The notes beneath the pieces were generated by a model, which ran no database searches, was not told the DNA's origin, and saw only the letters and a program-made list of their open reading frames with translations. 56,824 bases of DNA from a virus, in the IMG/VR virus record IMGVR_UViG_3300023172_000035, positions 1 to 56,824 of that record; one strand, written 5' to 3'. Every line of letters begins with the position of its first letter. Within the stretch, counting starts at the first letter, position 1. The position numbers and the translations under genes are program-made. Positions 33,243 to 44,100 of this stretch are shown in pieces.

Positions 33243-33524
33243 ATGAGTAAGCTACCTCTAGACTTTAAGAAAGTTGAGGCTTTAAGAAAGCATATGTTAC
33301 TTACTACTAGTAATATGGCTACACTCCTAGAGGTATCTCGTATGACTTACTACGGATGGGTTAAAGGTAAGCCTGTCCGTAGAAAGAATGATGAGAGGGT
33401 ACGAGATATGCTAAGGAAACTACTGTCTATAATGGAAGATGGGTGGCCTATGCCTGAAATCATAGCATTAGAACAGAAGTTTAGGTTCGAGAGGCTCCTT
33501 GAGGTTTTAGAGAAAAAGGAATAG
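33243..33524 (+). CDS. HTH transcription regulator (Cro/CI-like)
   Basis: 93 residues. Residues 18-45 form a helix-turn-helix (LTTSNMATLLEVSRMTYYGW then KGKPVRRKN); the C-terminal half is helical (RVRDMLRKLLSIME). It is the only clear DNA-binding regulator in the window and may act at the inverted repeats at 18.4-18.7 kb. It is followed by the structured gap at 33534-33589. Confidence 0.65.
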   Translation: MSKLPLDFKKVEALRKHMLLTTSNMATLLEVSRMTYYGWVKGKPVRRKNDERVRDMLRKLLSIMEDGWPMPEIIALEQKFRFERLLEVLEKKE

Positions 33525-33533
33525 TATAACAAA

Positions 33534-33589
33534 TGGTGGCTAGTTACGTCTAAAATCCCCAGTCGTTAACCAGCGGGATCTAGTCACCA
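33534..33589 (+). ncRNA. Long folded intergenic RNA element
   Basis: TGGTGGCTAG (33534-33543) pairs with CTAGTCACCA (33580-33589) over 10 bp with one G-U, enclosing an inner ATCCC/GGGAT stem that abuts the outer one. Together 56 bases fold between the regulator gene and the primase gene. Possible small RNA or attenuator; not a tRNA. Confidence 0.45.
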
Positions 33590-33610
33590 TAACATTAAGG
33601 TAAAGCAAAT

Positions 33611-36460
33611 ATGAATATGTTGGAATTTCTCCAGCAAGTTTTACCAGACGAAGGATTTTATGTAACCACTGTAATTAACCCTGATGGGAGAAGGCAGGGA
33701 TTCTTTAAGTCTGTGGAAGAACTTGCAAAGGTATGTGAAAGATTAGATAAAACAAATAATAATACTTACTTTGCTATATCAGCATTCAAACAAAAGGGTA
33801 ACAGGAAACAAGATAATGTAAGGGCTACCAAAGTCGTAGCTATAGATATAGATTGTGGTGGTAACAAACCATACCCATCATGGAAAGAAGGCTTAGTAGA
33901 ATTAGGTAAGTTTGTATCAGAATTAAAATTACCAAAACCTATGATAGTACATTCAGGTAATGGACTACATGTGTATTGGATATTAGATGAAGAACTACCA
34001 CCCGAGCAGTGGAAACCTCTAGCTGAGGCAATGAAACAAGCTGCGATACAAAAAGAATTTAAGATAGACGCTGGTCTTACAGCAAATAGTGCATTGGTAT
34101 TAAGACCTGTGGGCACTCACAACCCAAAGAATGGTAATGAAGTTAAAGTATTAGTAGAGTCTGAGCCAATAACTGTTGAAACTCTAACTAAATGTTTGTC
34201 GTATTACTATTACCCGGCAGCTGCAAACGAAAGTCAGACACAGGACAACTCGTTGTTAGATAACTTAGCTACTAAAAATGAGTACCAACCAGCAGTGGGT
34301 TCTATTGTAGCTAAAAAATGTAAGCAGATAGAGTGGGCTATAGACAATCAGGATAAGGTAGATGAGCCTCTTTGGTATAGCTTGATAGGGGTAGCAGCTT
34401 TTTGTCAAGACCCTGAAACAACAGCTATAGAATGGTCTAAAGGGCATTCAGGATATAGCGAGAGGTCTACATTACAGAAGTTAAACCAATGGAAAGAGTC
34501 TGCATCAGGTCCAACTACATGTAGTAAGTTTGAATCTAGTAGGCCTACAGGGTGTAAAGGGTGTAAGTATAGGGGTAAGATAGGCTCACCAGCTAGACTT
34601 GGTGTGCAATACCAAGAGTCTCCTATAATAAACGAGGCTCCTGATAAGGTAGCTAATTCTGTACCTATGCCTAAACCATTTAAAAGAACTAAAGATGGTA
34701 TCAAAGTAACAATTGATGATACCGATATTGATATATGTAAGTTTGATATATACCCAGTGGGGTATGGGTTTGATGAGTCATTAGGGTATGAAACAGTTAG
34801 GTTTCATTGGAACAGACCACATATGGGGTGGCAAGAACTATGTCTAAGACAAGCACATTTAACTGATGGTAACAGGGAATTCCCTACTGCCATAGCAGAT
34901 CAAGGTATTGTACTTTACAATAAGAAACAAACGGAGTATTTTCAACTTATGCTAAGAACTTACATGGAAGAGTTAAAACAGATTAGAACTATGACTAACC
35001 TTTATGCAACTATGGGTTGGAAAGAAGATAATACATCTTTCTTATTAGGTAATACATTAATTAAACGTAAACCTGATGGCTCTGTAATAGAGGAAAACAT
35101 AAGTCTAGCATCTGTAATACAAAGACAAGGTGGAGATTTATATAGTACTAAAGGCTCTTTAGAACAATGGGTAAACCTCACATCAATTATGGAGAAAGCA
35201 CATTTAAAATCTCACATGTTTGCATTAGGTGTAGGATTCTCAGCCCCACTATATAATTTTACAGGGTTAAAAGGATTGACAATATCTTTGTATGGACCAA
35301 CAGGTGGTGGTAAAACACTAGCACAATATTGGGCACAGTCTATATATGGTGATCCTGAGAAGTTACACTTCGCTGCTAAGTATACTCAGATGGCTTTGTT
35401 CTCACGTCTTGGTACGTATGCTAACTTACCACTAACAATAGATGAAGTAACTATGATGAGTGATAAAGAGGTAGGAGACTTTTGTTATTGGGTATCACAA
35501 GGGCGTGATAAAGCAAGACTTAATAGGAATGCTGAAGAAAGAGATGCTAAGAAATGGGCAACACCAGTACTAGTATCTACCAACAAATCTCTACAAAGTA
35601 AACTTATAGCATCTGGTCTTGATACTGATGCACAGATGGCAAGGTTACTAGAACTTACTGTACCACAGGCTGATGTATTTATAAGAAACAGTGACGTTGG
35701 TAAGAAGATTTATCAAGCTATACATACTAACTATGGTTATGCTGGTAAACAATTTATAAAGAATTTAGTAGAGATGGGGCAAGAAGGTATACAGTCAGCT
35801 ATAGCTGAGGCATCAGATAATTTTAATAAAAAATATAGATGTAGTTTTGGCGGTCAAGAAAGGTATTGGGAGCAATCTATTATTCTTGCTGACTTATCTA
35901 TGAGTCTTGCAAAAGATTGGGGCTTAATAGAATACGATTATGAACAGTCTACTGAGTGGGTGTTAGCACAGATAGGTGCAATACGTAGGTCAGTACAAGA
36001 GAATCAAGTAGATGCATTTGATCTTGTTGCAGAGTACATGGCAGATGCAGCAGATACATCAGTTACAATCATGCATACAACAGGACAGAAAGCACAACCT
36101 GATTTTTCTAGAATACCAAGAGGTGATATAAGAATAAGGCTTGATGTATTTAGAAGGTCAGCAGCAGATGCATTTGATAAAGGAACTATGATGATTGATA
36201 GGACTCACTTTAGAAAATGGTTATCTATGCGTGGTGCTGACTATAAGACATTCAAACAAGAACTTATTGCAGAGAATGCTATTGCTACACCTAAGTCAGA
36301 GAAAGCGTCACTAGGTAAAGATACTCCTGTGAAACTAGCACAGACTTATGTAATAGGATTTAATTTAACACACCCAAGATTCCAGAGTTTACTTGACAAT
36401 GCAGATGTAGAGGCAGATGATTTATCATATGGTCAACTACAAGCATTAAATAATGAATAA
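33611..36460 (+). CDS. Primase-helicase (AEP-like primase + DUF927 ATPase)
   Basis: 949 residues. The N-terminal part has KVVAIDIDCGG (about 75-83), VHSGNGLHVYW and ALVLRPVGTHNPK, motifs of archaeo-eukaryotic-type primases. Cysteines (CSKFESSRPTGCKGCKY) lie near 310-325. The C-terminal part is a DUF927 helicase: GLTISLYGPTGGGKT with Walker A at about 560, and LTIDEVTMMSD as Walker B. It would prime and unwind DNA in one chain. Confidence 0.85.
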   Translation: MNMLEFLQQVLPDEGFYVTTVINPDGRRQGFFKSVEELAKVCERLDKTNNNTYFAISAFKQKGNRKQDNVRATKVVAIDIDCGGNKPYPSWKEGLVELGKFVSELKLPKPMIVHSGNGLHVYWILDEELPPEQWKPLAEAMKQAAIQKEFKIDAGLTANSALVLRPVGTHNPKNGNEVKVLVESEPITVETLTKCLSYYYYPAAANESQTQDNSLLDNLATKNEYQPAVGSIVAKKCKQIEWAIDNQDKVDEPLWYSLIGVAAFCQDPETTAIEWSKGHSGYSERSTLQKLNQWKESASGPTTCSKFESSRPTGCKGCKYRGKIGSPARLGVQYQESPIINEAPDKVANSVPMPKPFKRTKDGIKVTIDDTDIDICKFDIYPVGYGFDESLGYETVRFHWNRPHMGWQELCLRQAHLTDGNREFPTAIADQGIVLYNKKQTEYFQLMLRTYMEELKQIRTMTNLYATMGWKEDNTSFLLGNTLIKRKPDGSVIEENISLASVIQRQGGDLYSTKGSLEQWVNLTSIMEKAHLKSHMFALGVGFSAPLYNFTGLKGLTISLYGPTGGGKTLAQYWAQSIYGDPEKLHFAAKYTQMALFSRLGTYANLPLTIDEVTMMSDKEVGDFCYWVSQGRDKARLNRNAEERDAKKWATPVLVSTNKSLQSKLIASGLDTDAQMARLLELTVPQADVFIRNSDVGKKIYQAIHTNYGYAGKQFIKNLVEMGQEGIQSAIAEASDNFNKKYRCSFGGQERYWEQSIILADLSMSLAKDWGLIEYDYEQSTEWVLAQIGAIRRSVQENQVDAFDLVAEYMADAADTSVTIMHTTGQKAQPDFSRIPRGDIRIRLDVFRRSAADAFDKGTMMIDRTHFRKWLSMRGADYKTFKQELIAENAIATPKSEKASLGKDTPVKLAQTYVIGFNLTHPRFQSLLDNADVEADDLSYGQLQALNNE

Positions 36461-36602
36461 TGAAATAATCCTTATAGGTTTTATCCTGTCACTGGTACTA
36501 TTATTTCCACACAGGATAAAAACTTTCTTCTTAAAACCCACACTTTCTATAGTGGAGTTCATTTTAGTTATACTTATTTTACTTTACATAACAAGTATTT
36601 AG
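36453..36602 (+). CDS. 49-residue protein with two membrane segments
   Basis: MNNEIILIGFILSLVLLF, a short basic loop (PHRIKTFFLK), and a second segment FILVILILLYITSI. The ATG lies inside the end of the primase gene (8-base overlap). Two membrane spans with a basic hinge suggest a small membrane protein, perhaps holin-like, although it lies in the early arm; expression is not proven. Confidence 0.5.
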   Translation: MNNEIILIGFILSLVLLFPHRIKTFFLKPTLSIVEFILVILILLYITSI

Positions 36603-36620
36603 TGTTAAGTATTAAGTATT

Positions 36621-36830
36621 ATGTGTAACAACATACCATATACTTCTAAAGAGATGGAGTTTATTCATGCCATCTTTATCATAGATCCCAATGCAAAATT
36701 TAAAGTTGTTTCTAGGTTAGAGACTAGAGATGACTACAAATATGGAGCTATAGAATGGGAAGATGGGTACATGCCTATACCATATGAACATGTAGCTGAA
36801 GTTATAAATGAAAATATAAGGGCTAAATAA
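36621..36830 (+). CDS. 69-residue protein, unknown
   Basis: MCNNIPYTSKEMEFIHAIF, then DDYKYGAIEWEDGYMPIPYE. Acidic, mixed alpha/beta. No SD is obvious. It lies before the phosphoesterase gene. Function unknown. Confidence 0.45.
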   Translation: MCNNIPYTSKEMEFIHAIFIIDPNAKFKVVSRLETRDDYKYGAIEWEDGYMPIPYEHVAEVINENIRAK

Positions 36831-36843
36831 CCAAGGAGAGGAC

Positions 36844-37869
36844 ATGCCAAGCACTAATAGGTCTAGCATATCGCTGGCCACAGCACACGATATAGTAAGA
36901 GCCTGGAACTTACCAGGGATGAAAAAGCAAAAAGATGTTTTTGAATACTTAGGGCTATCTACAGATTCAGGAACAATGTCTTTTTATAGACAACAAGCAG
37001 AAGAATTAACAGGCATTAAGCTAATGCCACATAACAACAATCGTAATGTAGTTGTAAGAAGTGAACGTCTTAACTTACCACCCCTAACTAATCGTGTAGA
37101 GATAACTGACCACCCATATTCAATGCTGGTATTTTCTGATGCACATTTTGAAGGGCACGAAACAGTATCTTTTAAAATTATGTGTGAAGTATTAAAAGAT
37201 TTAGTTAAAACAAGACAACTTAAATGTGTTGTAGCTAATGGTGATATTATGGATTTATCAGTCTTATCTTCGTTTGCAAAGTTTCACACAGAGATAAGAC
37301 CAAAAGAACGTACAGTACAAAAAGAGATATATGATTCACAAGCTCAAATAAACAAACTTCAAAAGATAATAGATAAAGCTAAATACCCTATTAAGCAAAT
37401 AGCAACCTTTGGTAATCATGAAACTAGATTATCTAAAGTAGCTATGTCTTGGGGTAGAGCCTTTGAAGATTTAGAAGCATTTAAAATACAAACTTTATTT
37501 CCTGATTGGGATTGGGCTATGTCTCATTTAGTAGATGATACAGTTTTAATTAAACATAGAATGAGAGGTGGTGTCCATACTGCATATCAAAACTCTATGA
37601 GGTCAGGTATACATATTGTAACAGGACATACACACCAACTGAACTTTAGAACATTTAACACATATTCCACAACATCAATGTCTATACAGACAGGACACTT
37701 ATCAGAACAATACCATCCTTACCTTGAAGATAATGTAGCTAATGATTGGAACAATGGGTTTGCTGTAATAACTGTTGACCCACAAGAGAAAACAGTTCAT
37801 CCTGAACTAGTACAAGTAAGCAATCTCCATCGTTCAGCATTCTTTAGAGGTAAAAAATACACAGTATGA
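36844..37869 (+). CDS. Calcineurin-like metallophosphoesterase
   Basis: 341 residues. Metal-binding motifs in order: SDAHFEGH (D99, H101), ANGDIMD, FGNHE, and TGHTH. The first 80 residues form a helical extension with a possible HTH (AHDIVRAWNLPGMKKQ). Related phage and bacterial enzymes cut DNA or nucleotides (SbcD/MPE-type). AGGAG precedes the ATG. Likely a nuclease or phosphatase of the replication arm. Confidence 0.8.
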   Translation: MPSTNRSSISLATAHDIVRAWNLPGMKKQKDVFEYLGLSTDSGTMSFYRQQAEELTGIKLMPHNNNRNVVVRSERLNLPPLTNRVEITDHPYSMLVFSDAHFEGHETVSFKIMCEVLKDLVKTRQLKCVVANGDIMDLSVLSSFAKFHTEIRPKERTVQKEIYDSQAQINKLQKIIDKAKYPIKQIATFGNHETRLSKVAMSWGRAFEDLEAFKIQTLFPDWDWAMSHLVDDTVLIKHRMRGGVHTAYQNSMRSGIHIVTGHTHQLNFRTFNTYSTTSMSIQTGHLSEQYHPYLEDNVANDWNNGFAVITVDPQEKTVHPELVQVSNLHRSAFFRGKKYTV

Positions 37870-38147
37870 AAAGGGTTAGGATAGAAAACACAAAAGAAAT
37901 CAAAGAGAAATACCCTATAGTTATCATAGATTGGGAAGATCATACTGCTGACTCTGGGTGGGTAGATGATGTAGATGTTATTGAGCCAGCATATTGTCGT
38001 AGTATAGGGTGGCTTATCAAAGAAACTAAATCAGAATATAAAGTAGCCGACTGTGTTACTGCTGATTCAGGTCAAGGTGGTATTCAATGTATCTTAAAAA
38101 GAACAGTATTAGATATGTGGTATGTTGATATGCTAGATGAGGACTAG
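37866..38147 (+). CDS. 93-residue protein at the convergent end
   Basis: MKRVRIENTKEIKEKYPIV, then IDWEDHTADSGWVDD. It is acidic and alpha/beta. It is coupled to the phosphoesterase by ATGA overlap and its last 4 bases overlap the giant leftward gene's stop. Function unknown; a similar acidic protein often closes phage early arms. Confidence 0.5.
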   Translation: MKRVRIENTKEIKEKYPIVIIDWEDHTADSGWVDDVDVIEPAYCRSIGWLIKETKSEYKVADCVTADSGQGGIQCILKRTVLDMWYVDMLDED

Positions 38148-41100
38148 TAATCATTAATTACACTTTCATATGCGTCTAATAAAAACTCTGTTTCAGGTCT
38201 AATATTTTTAGGAGCAAACTTTTTATATCTTTCAACAGCAGGCATTGACCAAGCTTTGTGTGCTCTTCGTGCTGAAGGTAGCCAATTTTTAAACTCAAAT
38301 TCAGTACCTCTAAACTCTCTATTGTGTTCTTTAACTTCTTTTTCAATATACCTCATAGTTTTTTTATCTTTATTTATCTTAGCTTTCACCCAAGCATCTG
38401 TATAAGATTTCTTAATTGATTTAACATAGCCATCTGTTTGTTTACTCATTCTTATAATATCATTCTGATATGTAGCACCAGCTGGGTAGAAGTTTAAAAA
38501 CCTAAATATAGTTTGCATGGTAGAGGCTTCTTTCATTAGCACCTTACCTTCTTTATTTGTAACAGCACCATCGTTAAGGTAAGTAAACCCATCTGATATA
38601 CCTCTAAGTGCACCGAATGGTTGATTCTTTAATACATCAGCCCAAGAAGTTGTTTCATCTTTAAGACCTATAAATTCTGCACCTTGTTGTGACAACAAAC
38701 TCATAGTTGCTACTGACTGTTCAAATGCTGAGAACACAGGACCAAAGAAGTTTTTAGTTTCTTGCCAGTTATCTGATCCTGCTTTACCGGCACCAGTTAG
38801 TGGTATTAAATCACCGAAGCCTAATCTAGTAGACATGGTAGCTCCAAGATAGTAATCTAAAACACCTCTCATAACTATTGGTGATAGCCCTGGTGCAAGT
38901 TCATTTAAGAAATCATTAAGTTGTTTTTCTATAGTAGCTTGTTTAAAACCAAACTTCTGCATTAGCGTATCTGCTAAATCTGATGCATCATCGGCAAAAG
39001 GTAAACCTTTTAGTCCTGACATTAAAACAATTAAACCTATCATATAAGCTTGTTCTTTTACATTTAATTGTCTCATGAGTTCTACAGTAATAACTACAAA
39101 CTGTTTATACATCATGATAAGACCAAGTATAGGTCCTCTAGCCATAGCTGGTCTGTTAAACATTCCATATTCACCTTGAGATGTGTTAACAGCTTTTAAT
39201 GCAAATTCTTCTGCGGCCTTTTGTATTTCATTTTGTTTTAAATCACCAGCTCGTTGTAGCTTATCTCTTTGTAATCTGTATGCTGCTAAGAAAGTTGTTC
39301 TTCTGTTTAATTGTTCTGTAATAGAGAATGTTTTCATCCAAAGTCTAACGAAGCCAGCTAAATTTTTTCTAGCCATTAGTCCACCTCTAGCTGTACCAAC
39401 TAAAGCGTTAAACTGTGCAGCTTGAAGTACACCTTGTTCAGTAGCATCAAGTAGTACTTGAGCTTCATCTTGTGATAAACCATATTTTTCTTGTAGTGCT
39501 TTACCTTCTGGAGTTTTCGCAGCTACTTCTCGAACATGAGATAGTTGCTCTAGTTTTAAATTTTTTACATTGCGAAGTGCTTTTAGTATAGCTGCATTTG
39601 AGTTCATTAAACCAAACCCACCACCATATCCAGTCTTAGGATTATATGTAGCTAGGAAAGGAACACTATGGGTAGCCATTGATATCATATTTATCATACC
39701 TGTAGCTACAGATCCACCAAGTTGTGAAGTTACTGTTAGTAATTTAAAACCAGAACCTACTTCACCCGCTAAAAAGTCTTCTGTAGATACATCTATTTTT
39801 CCAGCTTGGCCATAGTAATCTACTAACCCTGAAGCAACATCTCTATAACTTCTACCTTCTCCTTCAGTTTTAACCTGTACTGCTTCTCTGTTCCTACCAC
39901 TACCTTTATATACAGTAATAGTTTCGCCTGTTACATCACCAGCTGAATATCTATACATATTTGCATAAGAATCGTACTGTTGTTGAGCAATTTTTATTTG
40001 GTCATCGTTACCTGTACGCTCAACGTTTTCCATTTTTTCTTTTAGTCTGTTTAGTTTGTTCTTATCACCCATCCACAGTTTATTATCTGTTGTATATCTG
40101 TTTAATTTATGTGAATAAAACACTTTACCAGCCGAATGAGACATGGTTTCTAGATGTTCTGATACACTTCTTATTACATCTGTATCCCAACCTCCTGTAC
40201 CTGAACGTTGTAAACTTCTTCTTGCTCTATCAGATTGTTTAGTTAAAGCAGTAGTTACCTTCTTCATTTGCTCTGTTTTTAAATTTATATTTAGTCTAAC
40301 TAAGATACTGGTGAACTCATCTAAATTCATAGAACTTGCAAGTGGAGCAGACTCACCGACTCTACTAGTTTCTGGTCTTAGATTTACTTCAACATCTTGT
40401 AAGTTTTTATCTTTAAATTTATATTTAGTATCACTGAAGTCTTCTATTAATCCCTGTGCAAGATCTCGTGCATCTTTTTTAGAGCCAACTTGGTAGTATG
40501 GCAATACACTTTTAGTGTGGTCATCAAGTTCTATTTCATTACCGTTATCATCAAATGCTCTAAGTGTTACTTGATATTCACCACGTCTAGTAAATGGTAC
40601 ATATGCACCCATGATAGTACGTTTAGCATTGAACTCATTGTTTACATTTTTTAAATCTAATATTAATAAATTTTCTATGATTTTAGTTAGTTTTTTTGCA
40701 TCTGTTGAATTTCCTGAATATATTTGGTGAAGTTGTTGTAGACTATTTACAACATCAGTAAATCCTTCACTACCTCTTTCTAATATAGGAACTTCATTAG
40801 TATCACCACTAACCCAGTCATTAAGTTTTTTTGGTTCCCATAAAGCACGGTTAACATCTCGTAAAAAACGTTCTGCTGCTTTTTGTGATTCAGGGGCATA
40901 CCTTATACCCACACCATCTAACGTTGAGTTTTCAGAATATATTTCTATATACTTATCTAGTATTGCTTTAGCTGCAGCTTCATCTTGTACAGTAGATCCG
41001 ATGCCTCGTTTGTTTTCTGCAACATCTCTTACTAGTTTTAGTATGTCTTGTTTTTCTACTTCAATAGCTTCTAAGTTAGACTCTAATAAATCTTTGGCTG

Positions 41101-44100
41101 CTTCGTTTACAGTGTTTCTATTTTCCTCAAATATTTTGTATATCCTATCTGTTATTTGAAACTTTGGTTTATATGCAAATGCTGCACCATTTACATTAGG
41201 TGTGCCGTCTTCTAATATATCTAACACAACATCAAATCCATTTTCTAATTCTTCTTTACTCGGCATATTATCTTTTTTCATTTTATCAAAGACAGCTTTA
41301 TTAATAACACGCTCACCAAATTTATTAGTTGTAACTAAAGATTCAGCTTCGTTTATAGAATTTTGAGTTATACCTTTACTTTTAAATAAAGCATAGAAAG
41401 CTAACAGCTCACCAGCTTGAGTTAGTTCATCATTGGTAGGACCATCAGCATCTATTAATCCTGCACTTAATTTATCAAGAATTTTATTCTTTAGAGTGTG
41501 AGTAAACTTCGTCATATCTTGATAGTTTTGCTGGTACATTCTTGTTCTTGCTGTTTGACCTTGGAATAGAGCAAAGATTTTAGATAGCCCTTCACTACGC
41601 AAAGCAATGTTATCTAGTGTCTGTAATTTTTCTAACTGTTTACCAAACCACTTAGCTACATCCTTAGGTGAATCACTATCATATAATTTTTTACCTTTTT
41701 GTTTTGCTTTATCAAAGAAAGATTTGAAGTTTAAGATGCCAGCTGGCTCACCACTTATGTTTATCATTTGATTTGCTAATGATTTACCAGCTACAGATGT
41801 AGATGACTCTACATAGTAACGACCATAACTGCTTTCGTTTCTTATTCTTTCTATATTCTTTGCCATTTGACGTACCGTTACAACTCCACTACCGCCTGTA
41901 CGTAAGTTCTTACGAGATTGATATACTAAATATCTTGTCATCTCATCACTGAAAGTCATAAAAGGTATGTAATCTTTACCAGAACCAAATGCTCTACTTA
42001 TAAAGTTTTTAATAGCATTCCAAAATCTTGCAAGTATGTGTGAATCAACGTGAGCTGCATAATCAGCTAAAACTTCTTCTATAGCCTCATATCTTTCTTC
42101 ACCATTATTCATACGTATATTTGCTTTTGCTTTTATAGAAGGGTCACTTTCATATATGTCATCAAGAATTAGTTTTAATTCTCCTTTAGGTACAAACGCA
42201 CTAAACCCAAAATGTCCTAATGCTTCATGAGCTATAACACTACGAAGTGTTTGTTCGTCTTTAATGAAGTCTGTGAATATTATTATCTGATCACTAAAAG
42301 AATATCCTAACGCATTGACAGTAGCAAAATCTTCTCTAGCTGCAACTGCTCTATCGTATAATTTAGGATTAGTATCTCTTAAATCATCTCTGTTTTTAAC
42401 TACAGTAACTTTAGGTTTTGTCTCAAGTTTTTGTAGTACTTGTTTAACTATCAATTGTGCTTTACCTTTAGGTACTGGTTGAGTAATTTTTGTACCATCA
42501 TATCTATAGAAGTCACCTGTCTCAGAATCAGCCTCATCTATAATTTCATCAAACGAAGGAGCTGCTTTTTTAGACACAGGCTTAGGTATAAATCTTTGTG
42601 TCCCATCTATATTTGAAATACCTAAATTTAAATTACCTTGATTATCAAAGTAATCTTTTAGTTTAACCCCGTTCATCATAAACTCTGGGTTTGCTTGGTC
42701 AAATAAATCTTCTATATCTATAATACTACGAACTTTTTTACCTTTGTTAGCACCTTTAGTAACAGTTTTATTAATGATTAGATCTTTAGGTTTACCACTT
42801 ATATGACTGTCTATTAAATTAACAAGTTTTTGTGTAGCTAGCTCTTCAGTTAATATTGTAGGTTCTTGAGTTGTATCACCAACGACACCTGTAACTGGTT
42901 CTTGTGTTGCCCTCATTTCAGATGGTAGGCCTATTATTTTACCATCTCTTTTACTTATGATTGCATTTAAAGCTGAAAGTTTATCTTCAGCTATGATTGC
43001 CCAATCTGATTTAACACCTCTTGTTTGATAAGTAAGACTTCCACGTTCTGATATAACATCAATAAATTCTTCTCTTAATATGTTTAACTGTTGGTCTGAA
43101 AAGTTTGTAAGAAGTAGAAAGTCATTAACAAATTTACGTTCTGACTTACCTCCTAGTATATCTCTATTAGTATTAGGGTTTGGATTATCAGAACCATAAG
43201 CTATATCTATCATATCTCTTATAGTCTCTCTAAGCATTTGTTCATCAGAAGTAGTATTACCTTCCAACTCTTCTATTAACATTTGTTGTTCTATTAATCG
43301 TTCTGCATTTGGCAGATTTGCTTTTTGCTCATCAAACTCTCTTAAAGCTGCTGATGTATATTTACTTCTTAGTTTAGCCATGTTCATTTCAGGCCTTGTA
43401 AATGATGGGTCACTTCCAAACTGTTGTTTAAGTTCTGGTGATATAGCATCGTAACTTAAAACTGTACCTAAAGATGCCCATACGGTGGCTGGATCTCTAG
43501 TAGGTTTAGGAGGTGTTACTACACGATTTTCCCTCGCCCTATCGGTTGATTCTTGAACTTGTTCTTTGCGATCTTGCCTACCCCTTTTAAGCTGTTCTGC
43601 TTTCGATTCTTGTCTCGTAGTCGTGCTTCCAGCTTGAGCTTGTCCTTGGTCTTCTTGATCTTCTCTGGTAGTTTTAGCAACTGCTGGTTGCTCGTCTCTT
43701 TCTCGAACTCCTTCGCCACGTCTGGTCGGTTCTTGCGTAACCACCTCATCTGTGCCTTGCTCTTGAACGGCATCTTGTGTACCTCCTGTTGTTACTGCTG
43801 CAGCTGTAGCGGCAGCTTGATTTTCTAATATTTTAGTTTGTGCTTCGGCTTGTTTTACTCTTTCAGCTTCTAGTTTTTCAGCAGTTTTTCTACGTTTAGC
43901 TTCTTCTCTTTCAGCTTGTTTTAGAATTTTTGCATTTCGTTTATTTAATTCGTCTCTTTGTTTTTGCTCATTAACAATTTGTTGTAGTTTATTATCTTGT
44001 TCTGCTGTTGTAGTCATATTAGCTTCACGCCTACTAATAGCAGCTGTAACAGCTTGAAGGTCTTTATCTTCTCTTTTGGTTAATTTTTTCTTACCTACTA

